Source: Cranoglanis bouderius | Taxonomy: Eukaryota; Chordata; Actinopteri; Siluriformes; Cranoglanididae | NCBI GenBank assembly: GCA_023630585.1 | Contig: CM042540.1 | Span: 12,723,074 to 12,787,073 of the forward strand | Length of the DNA: 64,000 nucleotides | Direction: 5' to 3' | In this document: positions 23,326-35,439 of the stretch, piece by piece | How the letters are laid out: the number at the start of each line of letters is the position of its first letter | Position numbering within the stretch: position 1 is the first letter of the stretch | Program-made: the position numbers and the translations under genes | The notes under the pieces: generated by a model | Seen by the model: only the letters and a program-made list of their open reading frames with translations | What the model was told of the DNA's origin: nothing | The model's database searches: none

Positions 23326-24989
23326 ATAACACTATAATAATTGTGTTGTAAATGTAAACATAACATACTAGTTAATAGCAAAAAATGCAGGTGGTCAATA
23401 CAGTATATTGTTTACAGAGTTTTAGCAGCAATTTAAGAAAGAAATGTGCAAAATTTGCAGAGGTAGTGGGATGGTGTTCAGTTTATTTGACTGTGCATCA
23501 TAGCATCAATTCAGGTTTATTGGCAATCCCCAGTGTTAAAAATAATCTCGCTTCATATAACTCACACCCACACTTTCCCAGAGCTACATGGTCCAGAGTG
23601 GTATTTCCATCAAAATCTTTGGTATTTTTGCAGTCTTCCAATAGTTTGTTGATTATGGTGAAATTACTGTTTAGACAGTTGGACATTAAGTAACATTGAG
23701 GACTTTTAATTAGCACTGAAATAGCTGTACAGATGTTTTCTTTACTTCCACAGTAGCAGATTATCTAACCAGTTCACAGTATCGATAAATAGAAACTTTA
23801 GTAATCTTTAGACAATCTTTAGACAAATCTATCACCTGCTTCTCAAAAAAAAAAAAAAATTAAATAATGTTTATTTTTTTAACAACGTGTCATAAAATGT
23901 ATCAGTGGAATCCACAGGAACTGAATTGAAACTGTGCTAGCACTACAGACAATTCATAGTCAAGAGGTGATCTACTAAACATCAAAAGCCATAAACTACA
24001 GCATCCAAATAAAGCGAAAGCAAAAGAGACAATTCTATGGTCTATGGAGCGTGAATAGATTATTTGCAAAACATCAACAAACATGAACTGTTCACATATT
24101 GTTTAGAAAAGGGGTTCGTGAGCATTCTGCAGGCAGGGACCACATTCACCAGACCAGCTCAGTACTTAGACATAAGGTCCAAGTTGACATTATTTGTTTG
24201 TGCCGAGTTGTTTTTGACTTTTGAGGTCTGGATTAAACCAATTCAATTCAAGTGACCAGTCAAGCCAGCTAATAACTACTATAAGAACTCAATCATAAAG
24301 ATGACAGTATTTAATGGATTGTGATTTTCACCACTGTCACCAAAAGACTGTCACCTGGCTATGCTTGAAGTACCCCATTTTGAGAAGCACTGGTTTAGAA
24401 TTAGTTGATAGGCTAGCTGACGACAGTCACCTGACAGTCTATATATTTGATTATTTGAGTTTTAGAAACATTTCCCACCAGTGCTTTCTTGCCTCAGAGT
24501 TCACAGACAACAAAACATGCAATATAGAATAAATTCCTCTAGTCAAAAGTTGTGGACTTGATTGCTGAAACTGGACAGATGAGCTCTCCATGCCATGTAC
24601 TCTGCTGCCCCATGTGGCTAAAGAAGTCATCTCAGTCTTGTTCTCTTTCTTCAAATCAGGGGAATTGGGGGAGTCTTTCCATCTAATTTTAACCAGAACA
24701 GTGTAAACCTGTCATTTTGTTGATGATAGATTAACAAACAAACAAACAGTTCAGTGCAGTGTTGCTGTCCCAGTGAAGGAGAGTGACAGTGAAAGGGAAG
24801 TTTTGTTCTGTTTAAGTTCTGTTAAAATGGAAATGTATAATTCAAGATCATGTTAAAAAACACTTTTTTCTGCATTATTTCTCAGAAACAGTATTTTCCA
24901 ATATTATTTAATAATTAAAAGACACTTGACACCCCTAACCCCCAACCCCCCTTCCCCACAAACACACACATTTTGCATATGCCCAACCT
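23326..24989. other. Intergenic DNA
   Basis: No gene recognised. A poly-A tract lies at 23,846-23,859. The 102-codon frame at 23,385-23,693 and its antisense partner have no domain. Sequence is moderately AT-rich. Confidence 0.45.
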
Positions 24990-25390
24990 TGGCTAGGGCT
25001 CAGCGCATGGCAAGTGCGAGGGCCTAATCCTAAACTGGAGCGGAGTGAACATGGGCTTGATTTCCAGTGCTGGAGAGCACACAGAGCTTCTTGTAATTAG
25101 GAAGAGAATTTGTCATGCTCGCCGGCACGGCGGATGAGAGTCGGTGAATAGCAATCTCGCCACTGTTTACCCAGGGAGCGGCTGGCGCTGCTGCACGTTC
25201 CTCCAGCTACACCGAGATTAATATTTGATGCCGGGAGAGGGAATGTGTGCTCGGCTCCTGTTTATTTAGGATATTGTGAAAATACGAGGAAATTTGCAAT
25301 TTTATTGGCTTTTCCAAGCCGGTGCTGTGGCGAAGAGGCATGGGTGAGAGAGCAGAGGTAGGCTCGACTTGGAAGGGTGGTGACCTTTAA
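24990..25390. promoter_or_regulatory. Candidate conserved non-coding element
   Basis: Sharp GC rise and CpG-containing words (CGCCGGCACGGCGG, 25,119-25,132) compared with the AT-rich flanks, with homeodomain-like TTGTAATTAGG (25,092-25,102) and GAGATTAATATTTG (25,212-25,225). Repeat-free. No open frame of note. One of the stronger regulatory candidates, by inference. Confidence 0.35.
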
Positions 25391-27739
25391 CCTCTGTCCT
25401 GGTCCTAGTGGGTTAGGAGATATGAGGGTTCAGTGGTGCACAGCTCTGTGCAGCCAAAATCAAACTTCTACTACAAACACAGCTCTAGAAAGTAGCACTG
25501 ACCAGAGGTCTTTCCCTAGCATCTGCCATACAGGCGAGTACTGAGGAGTCTTATAAGTGCACACACCAAGAGTTCGCTGGAAAAGATCATTAATTTAAAT
25601 AACCTAAGCCATAATTAATGTACTAGAGTAAGACAATATAAAGCAAGATATCAATATTTGACATATTTTATTATTTTTTAGGAAAGACAATGTAGCTGCA
25701 ATTTTTATCTCTTTTTTGAAAGAAATATTGTAAATTTCTCTATTGCTCTGTAAAATCAGATCATATCTAGAACAGGATAAAAAAAAAAAACACACACACA
25801 CACAAACCAATTTTAGTTTCTTGCTTCAAATTTGGCAGGTAATTTGGTTAGGAAAATTCAAATTCTTACTTTTAAAAACTATAAGAAGCATTTTAGAAGA
25901 AATTATCAGTTATCTGAAAAACAGTAGAACTGGGAATTAAAATCAAGTGGAAATCATGTTGCAATTCCTCTGCGCTTATTATTGTGCTTATAGCTTATTA
26001 ATTTTATTGCACTTAGAGCTAATTATTTCTAATGTATTAACGAGGACTTGAAAAAAGCTAATGGCTATAGGATAATACCTAAACTGTAGACATATATCCA
26101 CGTTTTTTTGGTTTTTTTACATTTAATTTTTTTTTTTTAAAGACTTTATTAAAAAGTACCTAAATATTGGGCTTTTATAACACATTTATAAGCATTGCAT
26201 AAATCTTTTATAATTTTCTATACAAAATAGCAGTTTATTTTAGTTAGGTTAAAATCTCGATGTTACATTATAGGTTTTATGAATTATATGACTGTGTACA
26301 TGAAATGTACACATTGAGATGAGAGATGAACTCTCAATTATCACTATGGGTTGACTGTTGAAGGCTGTTCTAACTTAAGATTTATTTATAAATTGTATCT
26401 AGTAACTTTATGGATTCATTTTATGAGAAACATCACATTTAAGAAGTTTGGACATTTCAAATTAAGTATGTGTTTGACATTTTACCTTTTTGAATGCTCG
26501 TCAACTGACAGGTTTACAAAATATTTTAGCCTAATTACAATGTAATTGAGCCTTATTCACATATTTAATATTTAAATATTAAATATATAATATTTAACAT
26601 AACTTTCTATGTCCTCAAACTGAAGTGCTAGTTTATTTTAATTGTTTAATTGTTATTTTAATTAAATGGACAGGAATTCAATTAATACTCCTCAGAAGAT
26701 TTCTCAAAGTTTGGGTAATTTACCCACAATGAACTACCAATGATCCACTAATTTACCCATAATGACAGTTGAGGCCTCAAGAGAAAATTGCTAGAAAAAA
26801 AAGCTAGATACAAACTCTAAACTTCTGACATAAGCATATAAAAAAAGTCTTCCAGGACTTGCTTATGCAATGCTTATCAATGTCTTATGAAGGATCAGTG
26901 TAAGTACCCCTAAAAAGTGTTATTACCCATTATTTTAATTATCACATTTACATTGATGTATAAAAATAAAGCAGGCTTCTTATTTCCTCACATCTGGGAT
27001 GTAGAGTAATAAATAAACCTACAGGCAGTCAGATTTTGGACACTTACATGACTGAGCTGCTCTCCTGGCAGCTGTGATTAATGCATTTATGAGCACCAAC
27101 ATATTCCTACATGGCCCCTAAATCAGACTGTACATTAGATTTCGCAAGCAATCCTCTCCCACACTGGATGCACGAAGCCTTGGACACATAAAGAGAGTAC
27201 TACTGGTCTAGAAATTAGCTACTGAACCATGGGTATGTGCAGGTCACTGGCATTTTCAAAAAGCTCACTGCAGCAAGAACATCAGTCGCTCCACAGAAAT
27301 AGAAGTTTGTGATGGGGAAGAGATGCTGTGCTGGCTTGGCTTGTGGGCTGCAATACTAAAAAAAAAAAAAAAAAAAAATCACACTTCCACCAAAAATCAT
27401 GCTGAGATGGAAAAGCATAGAAGATGCACCGGTGTGTGGCTTGTCCAGTTGTTATTAGTATCCCAATACACAGGGGGGCCACACAGCAGTCATGCTTTTT
27501 TTGTGTTGCAAGTATGCATATAATTTATTGTGGGGAACACAATTTACATGGGCAGTCAATGCCTGTTTTATAGCATCACAAATAGATGTATGAAGTGAAG
27601 CATATAATGGTTGAAAGCAGCAGGAACAAATACGTTCTAAATCTTTCAAATATGCGGCATGAAAAAATGTAACCAAGGAATATAAAACAGATTAATTCTT
27701 CCATGTTATATATTGTTTTTTGTTTTTTTTATTTACAAA
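25391..27739. other. Long AT-rich intergenic stretch
   Basis: No gene recognised in 2.3 kb. Short poly-A or poly-T tracts occur (25,780-25,790; 26,129-26,140; 27,358-27,378) and a short (AC)n at 25,791-25,804. Open frames of 60-73 codons are AT-driven. TAAATATTAAATATATAATATTTAA near 26,570-26,595 is a small AT palindrome. Confidence 0.5.
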
Positions 27740-28190
27740 TCTAATCAGGGAAATTTGCAGGGGAACGTGGCTGGGATGTGTAAAATGGCATGCAGCCTGA
27801 GGGGCGGCTGCTTCCAGCACCGTCCGCCCTGCACAGCAATCGGCCGTCGATTTGAAATGGTAATTTACAGGCAATATTAGGGAGAAGGAACAAGGATAGT
27901 TAAATGGGCAATGAAAACCTCTGAAATGACGCCTTTTATCCCGGAGCGCAATGATGGAACTAGTCTTCACAGAGTGTTTTTCAAACGACATTCCCGCATT
28001 GCACACTTGAGAGAAATGTACGGCCACCTCATCTTCGTGCACATTATGGCCTGGAGAGGGGAGGCGGCTGCCAGCCATGCTATGTCTGCCTTTCAACTCT
28101 TTATCTCCAGCCACAATAGAGCCAGCACAAAAGGGTTATGGCTGCCTGACAATGACCTGGGACCAATTCCACTCTGATAAATTTGAGATA
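27740..28190. promoter_or_regulatory. Candidate conserved non-coding element
   Basis: Repeat-free block of mixed composition and long non-redundant words, GC-richer than its flanks, with AATCTAATCAGG (27,738-27,749), TGGTAATTTACAGG (27,858-27,871) and GGTTATGGCTGCC. A 140-codon minus frame (27,692-28,114) and an 88-codon plus frame cross it; neither has a domain. Frames of this size are expected when GC rises. Regulatory role is inference. Confidence 0.35.
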
Positions 28191-28429
28191 AAATGGCTTG
28201 AACCCTCTAAGGTTAACTACAATGACAGGAGAGCTTGGGACAAGGTTGAGTTTGTGTGCACATGTACTGTATGTACAGGTTTTTTAGTATATACTGTATC
28301 GTAGCAGTAATAAGAGCATATGTAAGAGTTTAATGTTTCTTAGAAGAAAAGTAAGAAATTCACAAGTGTTTTGTCAGAGGTGATATTGGGAAGGCCTTGG
28401 CTGTTAAAGGTTTACAACATACATATAAA

Positions 28430-28960
28430 CGCACAAGAAAATGAGGACATGTCATAAATCCTAAAGCGTATCGCCAACTCAAAAACAAGAGACAACCTGT
28501 CCTTGGGACACAAGGCATTGTGTTAATTGACAGCTTAACAGTCAATAATTGGTGTTGAGGGTATAACCTCCATAAGAGGAATCGCATGGTAATCGTATTA
28601 ATCGCACATTTGGGAATGGGGTTTAAAATGAATCACTGTTGACAACAATAAAGCAAGAAGAGCGGGTTAGCATTAGACGAGACGAGGTCATCATGTATAT
28701 TCCATAAAGCTGGACACCTCTCAATGGTTGTGAGGTGTCAATACCGGTCAGGGCCACAATGCCTCCTCAGGGAGCCGTTACGAGATCAAGGTAAGATATA
28801 AGCACAATGTTGAGGAGACCTGAGTCCTCTCTGATGAAATGGGGAAAGCTCAAACTGAACATGAGCATCGTCTGAGAATAGCGATCACCTGAACATCTCA
28901 TGGGGATCTAGAGTCTTCCTTATTAACATTGCGCTGACAAATAAGGAGGGATGATTATGG
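28430..28960. promoter_or_regulatory. Candidate conserved non-coding element
   Basis: Repeat-free, with TTAATTGACAGC (28,523-28,534; homeodomain next to a TGACAG TALE site), GTATTAATCGCAC (28,595-28,607) and CTGTTGACAAC (28,637-28,647). It shows GAGACGAGGTCATC and TACGAGATCAAGG words rich in CpG. Together with 27,740-28,190 it forms a pair of islands separated by AT-rich sequence. Confidence 0.35.
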
Positions 28961-29805
28961 GTTTTTTTAAAAAAAGGTATTAGAAAGGACTTATTTTTCA
29001 CTTTGGTCCGTCTGAACAAAAACAATTTTTATTTTCCTGCTCCAGCATTCCACTCCCCGTGTTTAATTGGAAACTGGTTAGAACAAAATAAAAGAGTGGT
29101 TTATAACATAATTTACATATGATAGCCTACTCTGTTCATGAGGTATAAATAAAACCAAACATTGCATTTAACCAGCAACATGTTTAACATTTTCAGAGCA
29201 TCCTTCTACTTGATTTGTAGGAAAAATACATTCTGCATAGATTTTTCTGCTATTGTCCCACCTTTGAAAACCCAGTTATAGTTTAATGTAGCCAGGCATG
29301 AAGGAAGTGATTAATTCTGGACAAGAATTTAGGCCTATTTGGAAAATGTTTAGGTTCAGGCTTCACTTTCTTGAAATCACACTGGGACGGAACAATGCTA
29401 ATAAGTTACTAACCAGTTACTTTTTAATATAAAATTTTCACTGTTTAACAATTTAAAGTGATTTTGTTTGTTTTTGATTATGTTCAATGAATAATTTAGC
29501 TCATTTTTGCTTTTCCGATTTATTCTCTTAAACATTTATAATCCCTGGTCTAAAAATATGCTGAGAATCCATACACACCACTCCATATTTGTGTTGGAAG
29601 CCTATAAGATACTGTTAAGGAACTGCGGTTTGATCTTTTACTAGAACAATAACACATGGGTCTGCTAATATCTGTGTAACAAACTGGGCACAGTGCAGTT
29701 TAGTATACTCTTTTGCGAACTATACATGTATCTATAATGTTACTGTTGCAGATGGATGCGCTTTATAGACAGTTCCTAGTAGTACATATTAGTTACATGC
29801 ACATT
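28961..29805. other. AT-rich intergenic DNA
   Basis: Nothing recognised. Confidence 0.5.
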
Positions 29806-30665
29806 CAGTCATGTGAAAAAATAAGAACACCCCATGGAAATTGTTGGCTTTTTTGATTTATTTGGAAAAGCAAGCATTTGATCATCTTTGAAACAGTGCC
29901 TGCAAGTATATAAAGTTGATATACTTGAACAAAACAACAAGGAAAATAGACTTTTTCCTATTATTTATTCAACAGAAATATCAATAGATGTGATATTCTT
30001 CTGTGGAAAAAGTAAGTACACCCTTAGCCTTTGATGAACTTTTGGGGTTCTTGGAGAATGTCTACTCTTGGGCTGAATTTGCTGGGACGGCCAGTCCTAG
30101 ACTGTCGTTTGAAATCTGCACCATTTGTAGATGATTTTCCTTACAGTGGAATGATGTATTTCAAATAATTTGGAGATCTTTTTAAATCCCTTGCCAGACT
30201 CATAGGCATCCACAACCTTTTTGAAGGCCTTACAGAACTTTAGATCTTGGCATGATGACACCACACACCTCAACAGCGAAGGGAACACCAGACACTAGAT
30301 ATGAGAGGGGTATAAATAAGACAGGTTCACCTGCACTCCCTAAGCAGGTTCTAATCACTGGCACCCAATCTTGAATACCTGATACTAATTTTATGGATTT
30401 GAAGGTGTGATAAATGTAGGGGTGTACTTAATTTTTCCATGTGACTGATCCGTTTTTTGTTAATTTAAATTGTGAAAATTACTACAAAATGTCAATTTTA
30501 TGTCTCATTTGATAGAGTGTATCACCTTTATTAATAGGCACTGTGTCAAAGAGGATCAATGCTTGCTTGTCCAAATATGTAAAAAAAAAAATAATAATAA
30601 TAATAATAAAAATTTTTAAAAAGCCAACAATTTCCATGGGGTGTACTTATTTTTTCACATGACTG
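29806..30665 (-). mobile_element. Internally deleted Tc1-like transposon
   Basis: Left end CAGTCATGTGAAAAAATAAG (29,806) and right end CTTATTTTTTCACATGACTG (to 30,665) are near-perfect inverted repeats that continue about 50 bp, through CCATGGAAATTGTTGGC / GCCAACAATTTCCATGG. TA follows the right end; the left flank reads TT, so one target copy has mutated. A second inverted pair (AAAAAGTAAGTACACCC near 30,008 and GGGGTGTACTTAATTTTTCC near 30,419) marks the subterminal repeats. At 860 bp it is just over half the length of a complete Tc1 element. The coding part is reduced to an N-terminal scrap on the minus strand. Confidence 0.88.
30028..30253 (-). pseudogene. Tc1-like transposase N-terminal remnant
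   Basis: The natural start is the ATG ending at 30,253 (MPRSK). A one-base shift then moves the frame to KFCKAFKKVVDAYESGKGFK, KKISKLFEIHHSTVRKIIYK and WCRFQTTV, the first helix-turn-helix that binds the inverted repeats. A second shift gives RTGRPSKFSPRVD, the GRPR-like linker region. The gene then jumps straight into the subterminal repeat near 30,028. The second helix-turn-helix and the whole DDE catalytic domain are missing, so only a DNA-binding fragment could ever have been made. An open frame that starts further upstream (30,288) is an artefact of the first shift. Confidence 0.82.
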
Positions 30666-30824
30666 TATACCAGCTTCTGCCTTGGTTCATGTTAAGTACA
30701 TTAGTTCATCTTGACAGTTGTAACAATGTCTAATAGTGTGAATGTAATTACATCTGTCTGAACTTATCTCCAAGAAAGTTTTTTTCAAGAAACTGTCATG
30801 ACACACTTACGGTATGGACTTACA

Positions 30825-30936
<112 letters not shown>

Positions 30937-30984
30937 CTGAAGTTGTTACATGTGTATTTGAATAAAATATAATATTTGACACAA

Positions 30985-31640
30985 AAGCAATGTTGAATTC
31001 TAGAGTTTGAGTAATCTATCTGATTAGTTAGAAGGTGTTGATTAATTTTCTGTAACAGCAGCTCTGACAATAGTTTGATATACCCATTCTAATACATTAT
31101 CATTTCTATTACAACTTAAACAAGGACTTGCACTATATGTCAGATGCTCCACATAAACAGAGTCTAAAATTGTGTGTAATGGTTGATATTGTGAAGTTTT
31201 CTATGAGGAGACATTTATTTAGTATTTTTGAAAGCACTCTTCATTGTCAGTGTTAAACAGAGGCAACAAACAGAGGTAAAGCTTTTCTGACACAGGAAAG
31301 TCTTTGGGACTTTCAGTGTCTCACTAATATGACAAGCTGCATTTTGTATTAACTTCAAAAGAGAGAAAAAGAGAGAAGCTGGTGAGAGAACTACTGTTTA
31401 TAAAGGCCCAACATACTGTATACATCTTTGTATAAATTGTATCGTGTATTGCATTGTGTTGTCTTTTTTTTGATAAATAAAAAATTGTTAGCATTGGTAG
31501 ATTGTTGTGGTATAAGTTGAATAAAACACTTGCTGTTATTGGAAAACGATCAAATTCAGGGTTGTGCGAGTAACTCCACTACGTGCCAGGCCGCATCACA
31601 TCGCCCTGTCATTGATTATTTTCCAATACCCTCTGTTTTC
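30985..31640 (+). mobile_element. Palindromic MITE-like repeat, copy A
   Basis: Starts near GTTGAATTCTAGAG and TTAGAAGGTGTTGATTAATT, continues with TAACAGCAGCTCTGAC (31,056-31,071) and a TTATCATTTCTATTA segment, and ends with an imperfect palindrome (CTGTTATTGGAAAACGATCA at 31,533, TGATTATTTTCCAATA to 31,626) and GTTTTATTCC. The same order of blocks is seen in copy C (57,955-58,370) and, inverted, in copy B (48,130-50,065). No coding. It looks like a non-autonomous DNA element; the superfamily is unknown. Confidence 0.6.
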
Positions 31641-31797
31641 CTACCCCACCATGTTTTATTCCTGACCCGATCTGTAAAAGTGTATACATTATAGCTGCAT
31701 GTATAGTTTATTGAGATCATAATTGAACATTCACAGAATAGAAAGGTGTATATGTTGGGTCACTTTGATTTCTTATTGCACCATCATACAGACACAT

Positions 31798-31799
<2 letters not shown>

Positions 31800-31834
<35 letters not shown>

Positions 31835-31865
31835 AACACACACAAACACACACACACACACACAC
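31800..31865. repeat. (AC)n microsatellite, interrupted
   Basis: AC tract with two short AA interruptions. Confidence 0.95.
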
Positions 31866-32072
31866 GTATACCTGAGGATGCTGAGGTTCTGTGTTTCCAC
31901 TTGTTTCTGCTGACAGGACCGGATTGCAGCAGGATGTCAGCGTCAGTCTCACCAGCCATGGCCTTCTCTCTCTCCTTCACTTTCTTCCTCTCTGTTCGCC
32001 TCAGTGCACAACAGCATTCAGGGCAGACACCTGCATGGCCAGAGCGATCAATACCAGGGCATAAGTCAGACT

Positions 32073-32120
32073 ACACACACACACACACACACACACATAC
32101 ACACACACACACACACACAC
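32073..32120. repeat. (AC)n microsatellite
   Basis: AC tract of 48 bp with one AT interruption. It lies in the same plus-strand open frame (31,796-32,188) as the tract at 31,800, a frame made by the two repeats. Confidence 0.95.
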
Positions 32121-33515
32121 CCTGCATGTTACCAGACCAAATCTGCACCACTCCTGAACTTAAAATGATCACACGCCAGTCTTATTAATCTTTAACAAGG
32201 CAATCTCTGCCAGTGCCACATTGGCTGAAGCAAAACACAAAGAAAAAAAAACATCAAATAATGTGTGTTAAATAATACATTTGGTTATTATATAAAAGTA
32301 AAAAGAGTTAAAGTTATTGCTTTGCTAAGTGATGTGTGTGTGTGGTTTCCCTTAAGCGTGTTTGAGGAATCCATTTGCTAGCAGTTTTATATCACTTCAT
32401 GTATTTCACTCCCTTTATGTACTTTCTAGGTTTTTCAATTAAATTGCTTTCACTTTAAGTCTCTTTAACTCTTATCCCAAATAGGATCAGCGTTTTCTTA
32501 AAATACAGCAAGAAAGAAGCCATTCTGTTGTTGCAACTGTCATCTATTGAAATCTGTCTTTAGAAAAATAATTATTGCACAAAGAGGTATAGTTCATAAC
32601 ATTTAAAGACCCTTCTGTTGTGTAGCATCTGCTGTGTGCTGAGTATGAGACAACAGTAGCATTAACAGATGCTTACAAATGACACCTAACAATAAAATAG
32701 AAGTACTAAAATACAAAGAAAAGTAAATCCATCATGAAGCAATGGAAACACCACCACCACCACCACCACCACCAAAACTAAATAAATTAGCTTTTGTTTT
32801 AAAGTTTGTATTTTGATCTTTTTCCATTTTGATAAATGTTTTTGTGAATTACCAAAGTCTAGATTTTATTAGTAGCTCACAAAACCTTGCAATCAATTTT
32901 CTCCTTTAACAAGCCTATAAAACTTGCTAAACTGGTGTTTGGGTTATGGTAAAAGCTCTATTTATCAGGCTTGATTTTATACCAACCACTTGAGGAATGA
33001 GCAGCCATTTACTAAACGTGCATAAATTCCTGTTGTTCCTCATTCCTGTTCCTTGTTTTTTAAGCCACGTGGCTGTGATTTACAAGGAGAAAATAACAGC
33101 TGTTCATCAATCCCAGCAGAGAGGACACACAATTATGAATAGTTTTTTCATTTCAAATTAATATAAACCATAAATAGATTAAGAAAAATATAAAATTGTA
33201 ACGTAATGTATAGATAGCTATGAGATTGTGTTACTATATTAAAATAGTACGACATTATAAATATTGGTATGAAAAGGATTTTTTTTTTTTTCATCAAAAC
33301 TGTTTGGACACACAGATTATGTTCTGTGTGCTGTTTAAGACCCAGTTCCTCTAGTGCAAGAAAGACACTAGGGTGATGGGAAGAAAACAGATGATTTGTG
33401 CCCCTGACTATGGCAGGGAGCAGGAGAGTAAATAGATAAATCACAGGTGAATTCTCTGTTTGGTCTTTAGTAGGTCATTGTTTTTGTCCCTGATCCATTA
33501 GGGAATAATAGGAGG
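32121..33515. other. AT-rich intergenic DNA
   Basis: No gene recognised. It includes a short (CCA)8 tract (32,750-32,773) and a poly-T tract (33,281-33,291). A 98-codon minus frame (33,148-33,444) is AT-rich without domain. Confidence 0.5.
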
Positions 33516-34310
33516 TGCATTAAGAGAGGTGGAGAGCAGACGGGCGAGAGCGTGGGCCTGTAGGGAGGCAAGCCGTGTAATCTGGCATAGATGGCCATCT
33601 GCAAAATGAAAACAAATGGGGTGTCATCCCCAAGAGGAAATTTATCCCTTTTTTTCAGTCATCCATTCCTTCACAAACATACACCCACAAATAAAATAGG
33701 CTGACCCGCACACTGGAGCAAAAAGTCACATGTTTACACAGACATATAAAGAAGTATTGTCCCAACATTTATAAAATCTGAGTGCAAAGAGTTTTATTAT
33801 CAGTTCTATTAGATATGACTGTGGTCAGTGAGATTCAAGGTCAAATGGCTGTGAGTAAAAACTCATATTCTTTGAAAACACATAATCTGGCCACTTTTAG
33901 ATTCCTGCTCATTTCACTGGCCCTAAAAGGCTAAAATGTGAAATCTGATAGAAATGGAAATCTAAATGGAAAGGCAGAAAGGAAGAAAGAGATGGAAAAA
34001 TCGCCCAGAGCACATTTCCATTTTTGATAACTCCTGATGCCATGTAATGCCACAGCACTGTAATATGCCATAAAAAAAATCTAATGACTGCTTCCTCAAA
34101 TGAGCAAAGATGGGGAGGAGGGGGGCGATGTCCCCTTTTTATTTATTTATTTCCTCTCGTGAGCGACAGAGAAAAGTCATCACGCAGCCCTCTAATTAAT
34201 GAATGGCTTAAATGTCACAATGATGGGGGTGGGGGTGGGGGGGTGTTCTTGACAAGGGAGCAAATCTGCCTAGATTTAGAGCTTTCTTTCCCTCTCTCCA
34301 TCTCTCTTTC
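33516..34310. promoter_or_regulatory. Candidate conserved non-coding block with G-run tract
   Basis: Two GC-richer parts (33,516-33,640 and 34,090-34,270) flank an AT-rich middle. The left part has GTGTAATCTGGC and GGCCATCTGCAAAATG words; the right has CTCTAATTAATGAATGG (34,190-34,206), a homeodomain-type site, immediately followed by the G-rich tract 34,225-34,243. The 158-codon plus frame (34,084-34,560) covers the TC tract and has no domain. Confidence 0.3.
34225..34243 (+). repeat. G-run tract, possible G-quadruplex
   Basis: Runs of 5, 5 and 7 G separated by single T; the last run can provide two tetrad strands. Confidence 0.6.
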
Positions 34311-34317
34311 CTTCTTT

Positions 34318-34319
<2 letters not shown>

Positions 34320-34372
<53 letters not shown>
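34320..34372. repeat. (TC)n microsatellite
   Basis: Pure TC tract of 53 bp, preceded by C/T-rich CTTTCCTTC sequence. Confidence 0.98.
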
Positions 34373-34375
<3 letters not shown>

Positions 34376-34660
34376 ACAGAACTCAGACACCCCAGGGTTT
34401 AAACTTAATTCAACACATAAGGTACTCAATCCTGGCTCTTAACAACCTCCTTGGCAGGCCAGCCCATCTGGAAGCCACGGTGGGAGGCTCAGCCCGGACT
34501 GCCGGCCTCTCCCTCCTCTGCCCTGCTCCTCAGCAGCCTAAATATTCAATTAAAAATTAGGGCCTTTTGTCGCCTTGTTAGGGGTCTGCTGAAGGATGGT
34601 AATTGAGCCTTTACCTGCTGCGTAGATGGGAGCATGTGCTAAATGTAAAGGCTTCCAACT
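34373..34660. promoter_or_regulatory. Candidate conserved non-coding block
   Basis: Repeat-free, with TATTCAATTAAAAATTAGGG (34,542-34,561), GGTAATTGAGCC (34,598-34,609) and several CpG words (CCACGGTGGG, GCCCGGACTGCCGG). Regulatory nature is inference. Confidence 0.3.
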
Positions 34661-35439
34661 TTGTCCTTTGTACATTGAAAAACAGCACACTCTTAATTCT
34701 GGAGCAACTTTTGGGAAACTAATTTTATATCACAGCGGTCTAAACACCATGAAAGTGCTTGATGATGAACAGAATATGCAGCACACACCGTCAGCCCAGA
34801 GTCAGTGAGAAATAAGAAGCGATATGCTAAAACCCATTGCCTAAGTCTTATACATTCTTCAGTGAATAATGTTCCTTGGATACTGGAGAGTTTAAGCTAA
34901 AACTTTTTCTGTAATCATAAAAGACCCGGATGCTTATACTGAACATAGTTTCAACACATTCAGTACTGTTGGGCTTTATAGAATATAATTGCGAAAGAGT
35001 AATAATTTATAATCCAACAAGCCCCTGGCTTGCTCATTAGGGACCTGGATTTCTGTAAAGCTGCACTGTGACAATGTCTATTGTTAAAAGGACTATCAAA
35101 ATAAAATACGATACAATACAATAACATACAATCACCAGAGCTAGTGAATGCTGTTCCTACTTCTAGAAGGCATCCCATAATATTACGTGAATGTCGTGTT
35201 TTATGCCACTAATCTGATAAACCATTACAGGAGGGTTCTTATACTTAAACAACTTAATTATATTTTTTAGAACTTGCAATATACAGTAAAACAGATATAG
35301 GACTAAAAACATAAAGAGATTTATCTACATTTGAAAGTTTCATGCAGTTTTGAAGAGAACGTTGCAAAAATACTTATTTCCTGAGATAACACTGCATATC
35401 TAAACTCGAGTGAATGAATTATAACAGTAAAAGCTTGTC
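34661..35439. other. AT-rich intergenic DNA
   Basis: Nothing recognised. Confidence 0.5.

Noticed and set aside
34084..34560. 158-codon plus frame
   Set aside because: Its centre is a Ser/Leu run made by the (TC)n tract, and its ends are candidate regulatory DNA without domains.
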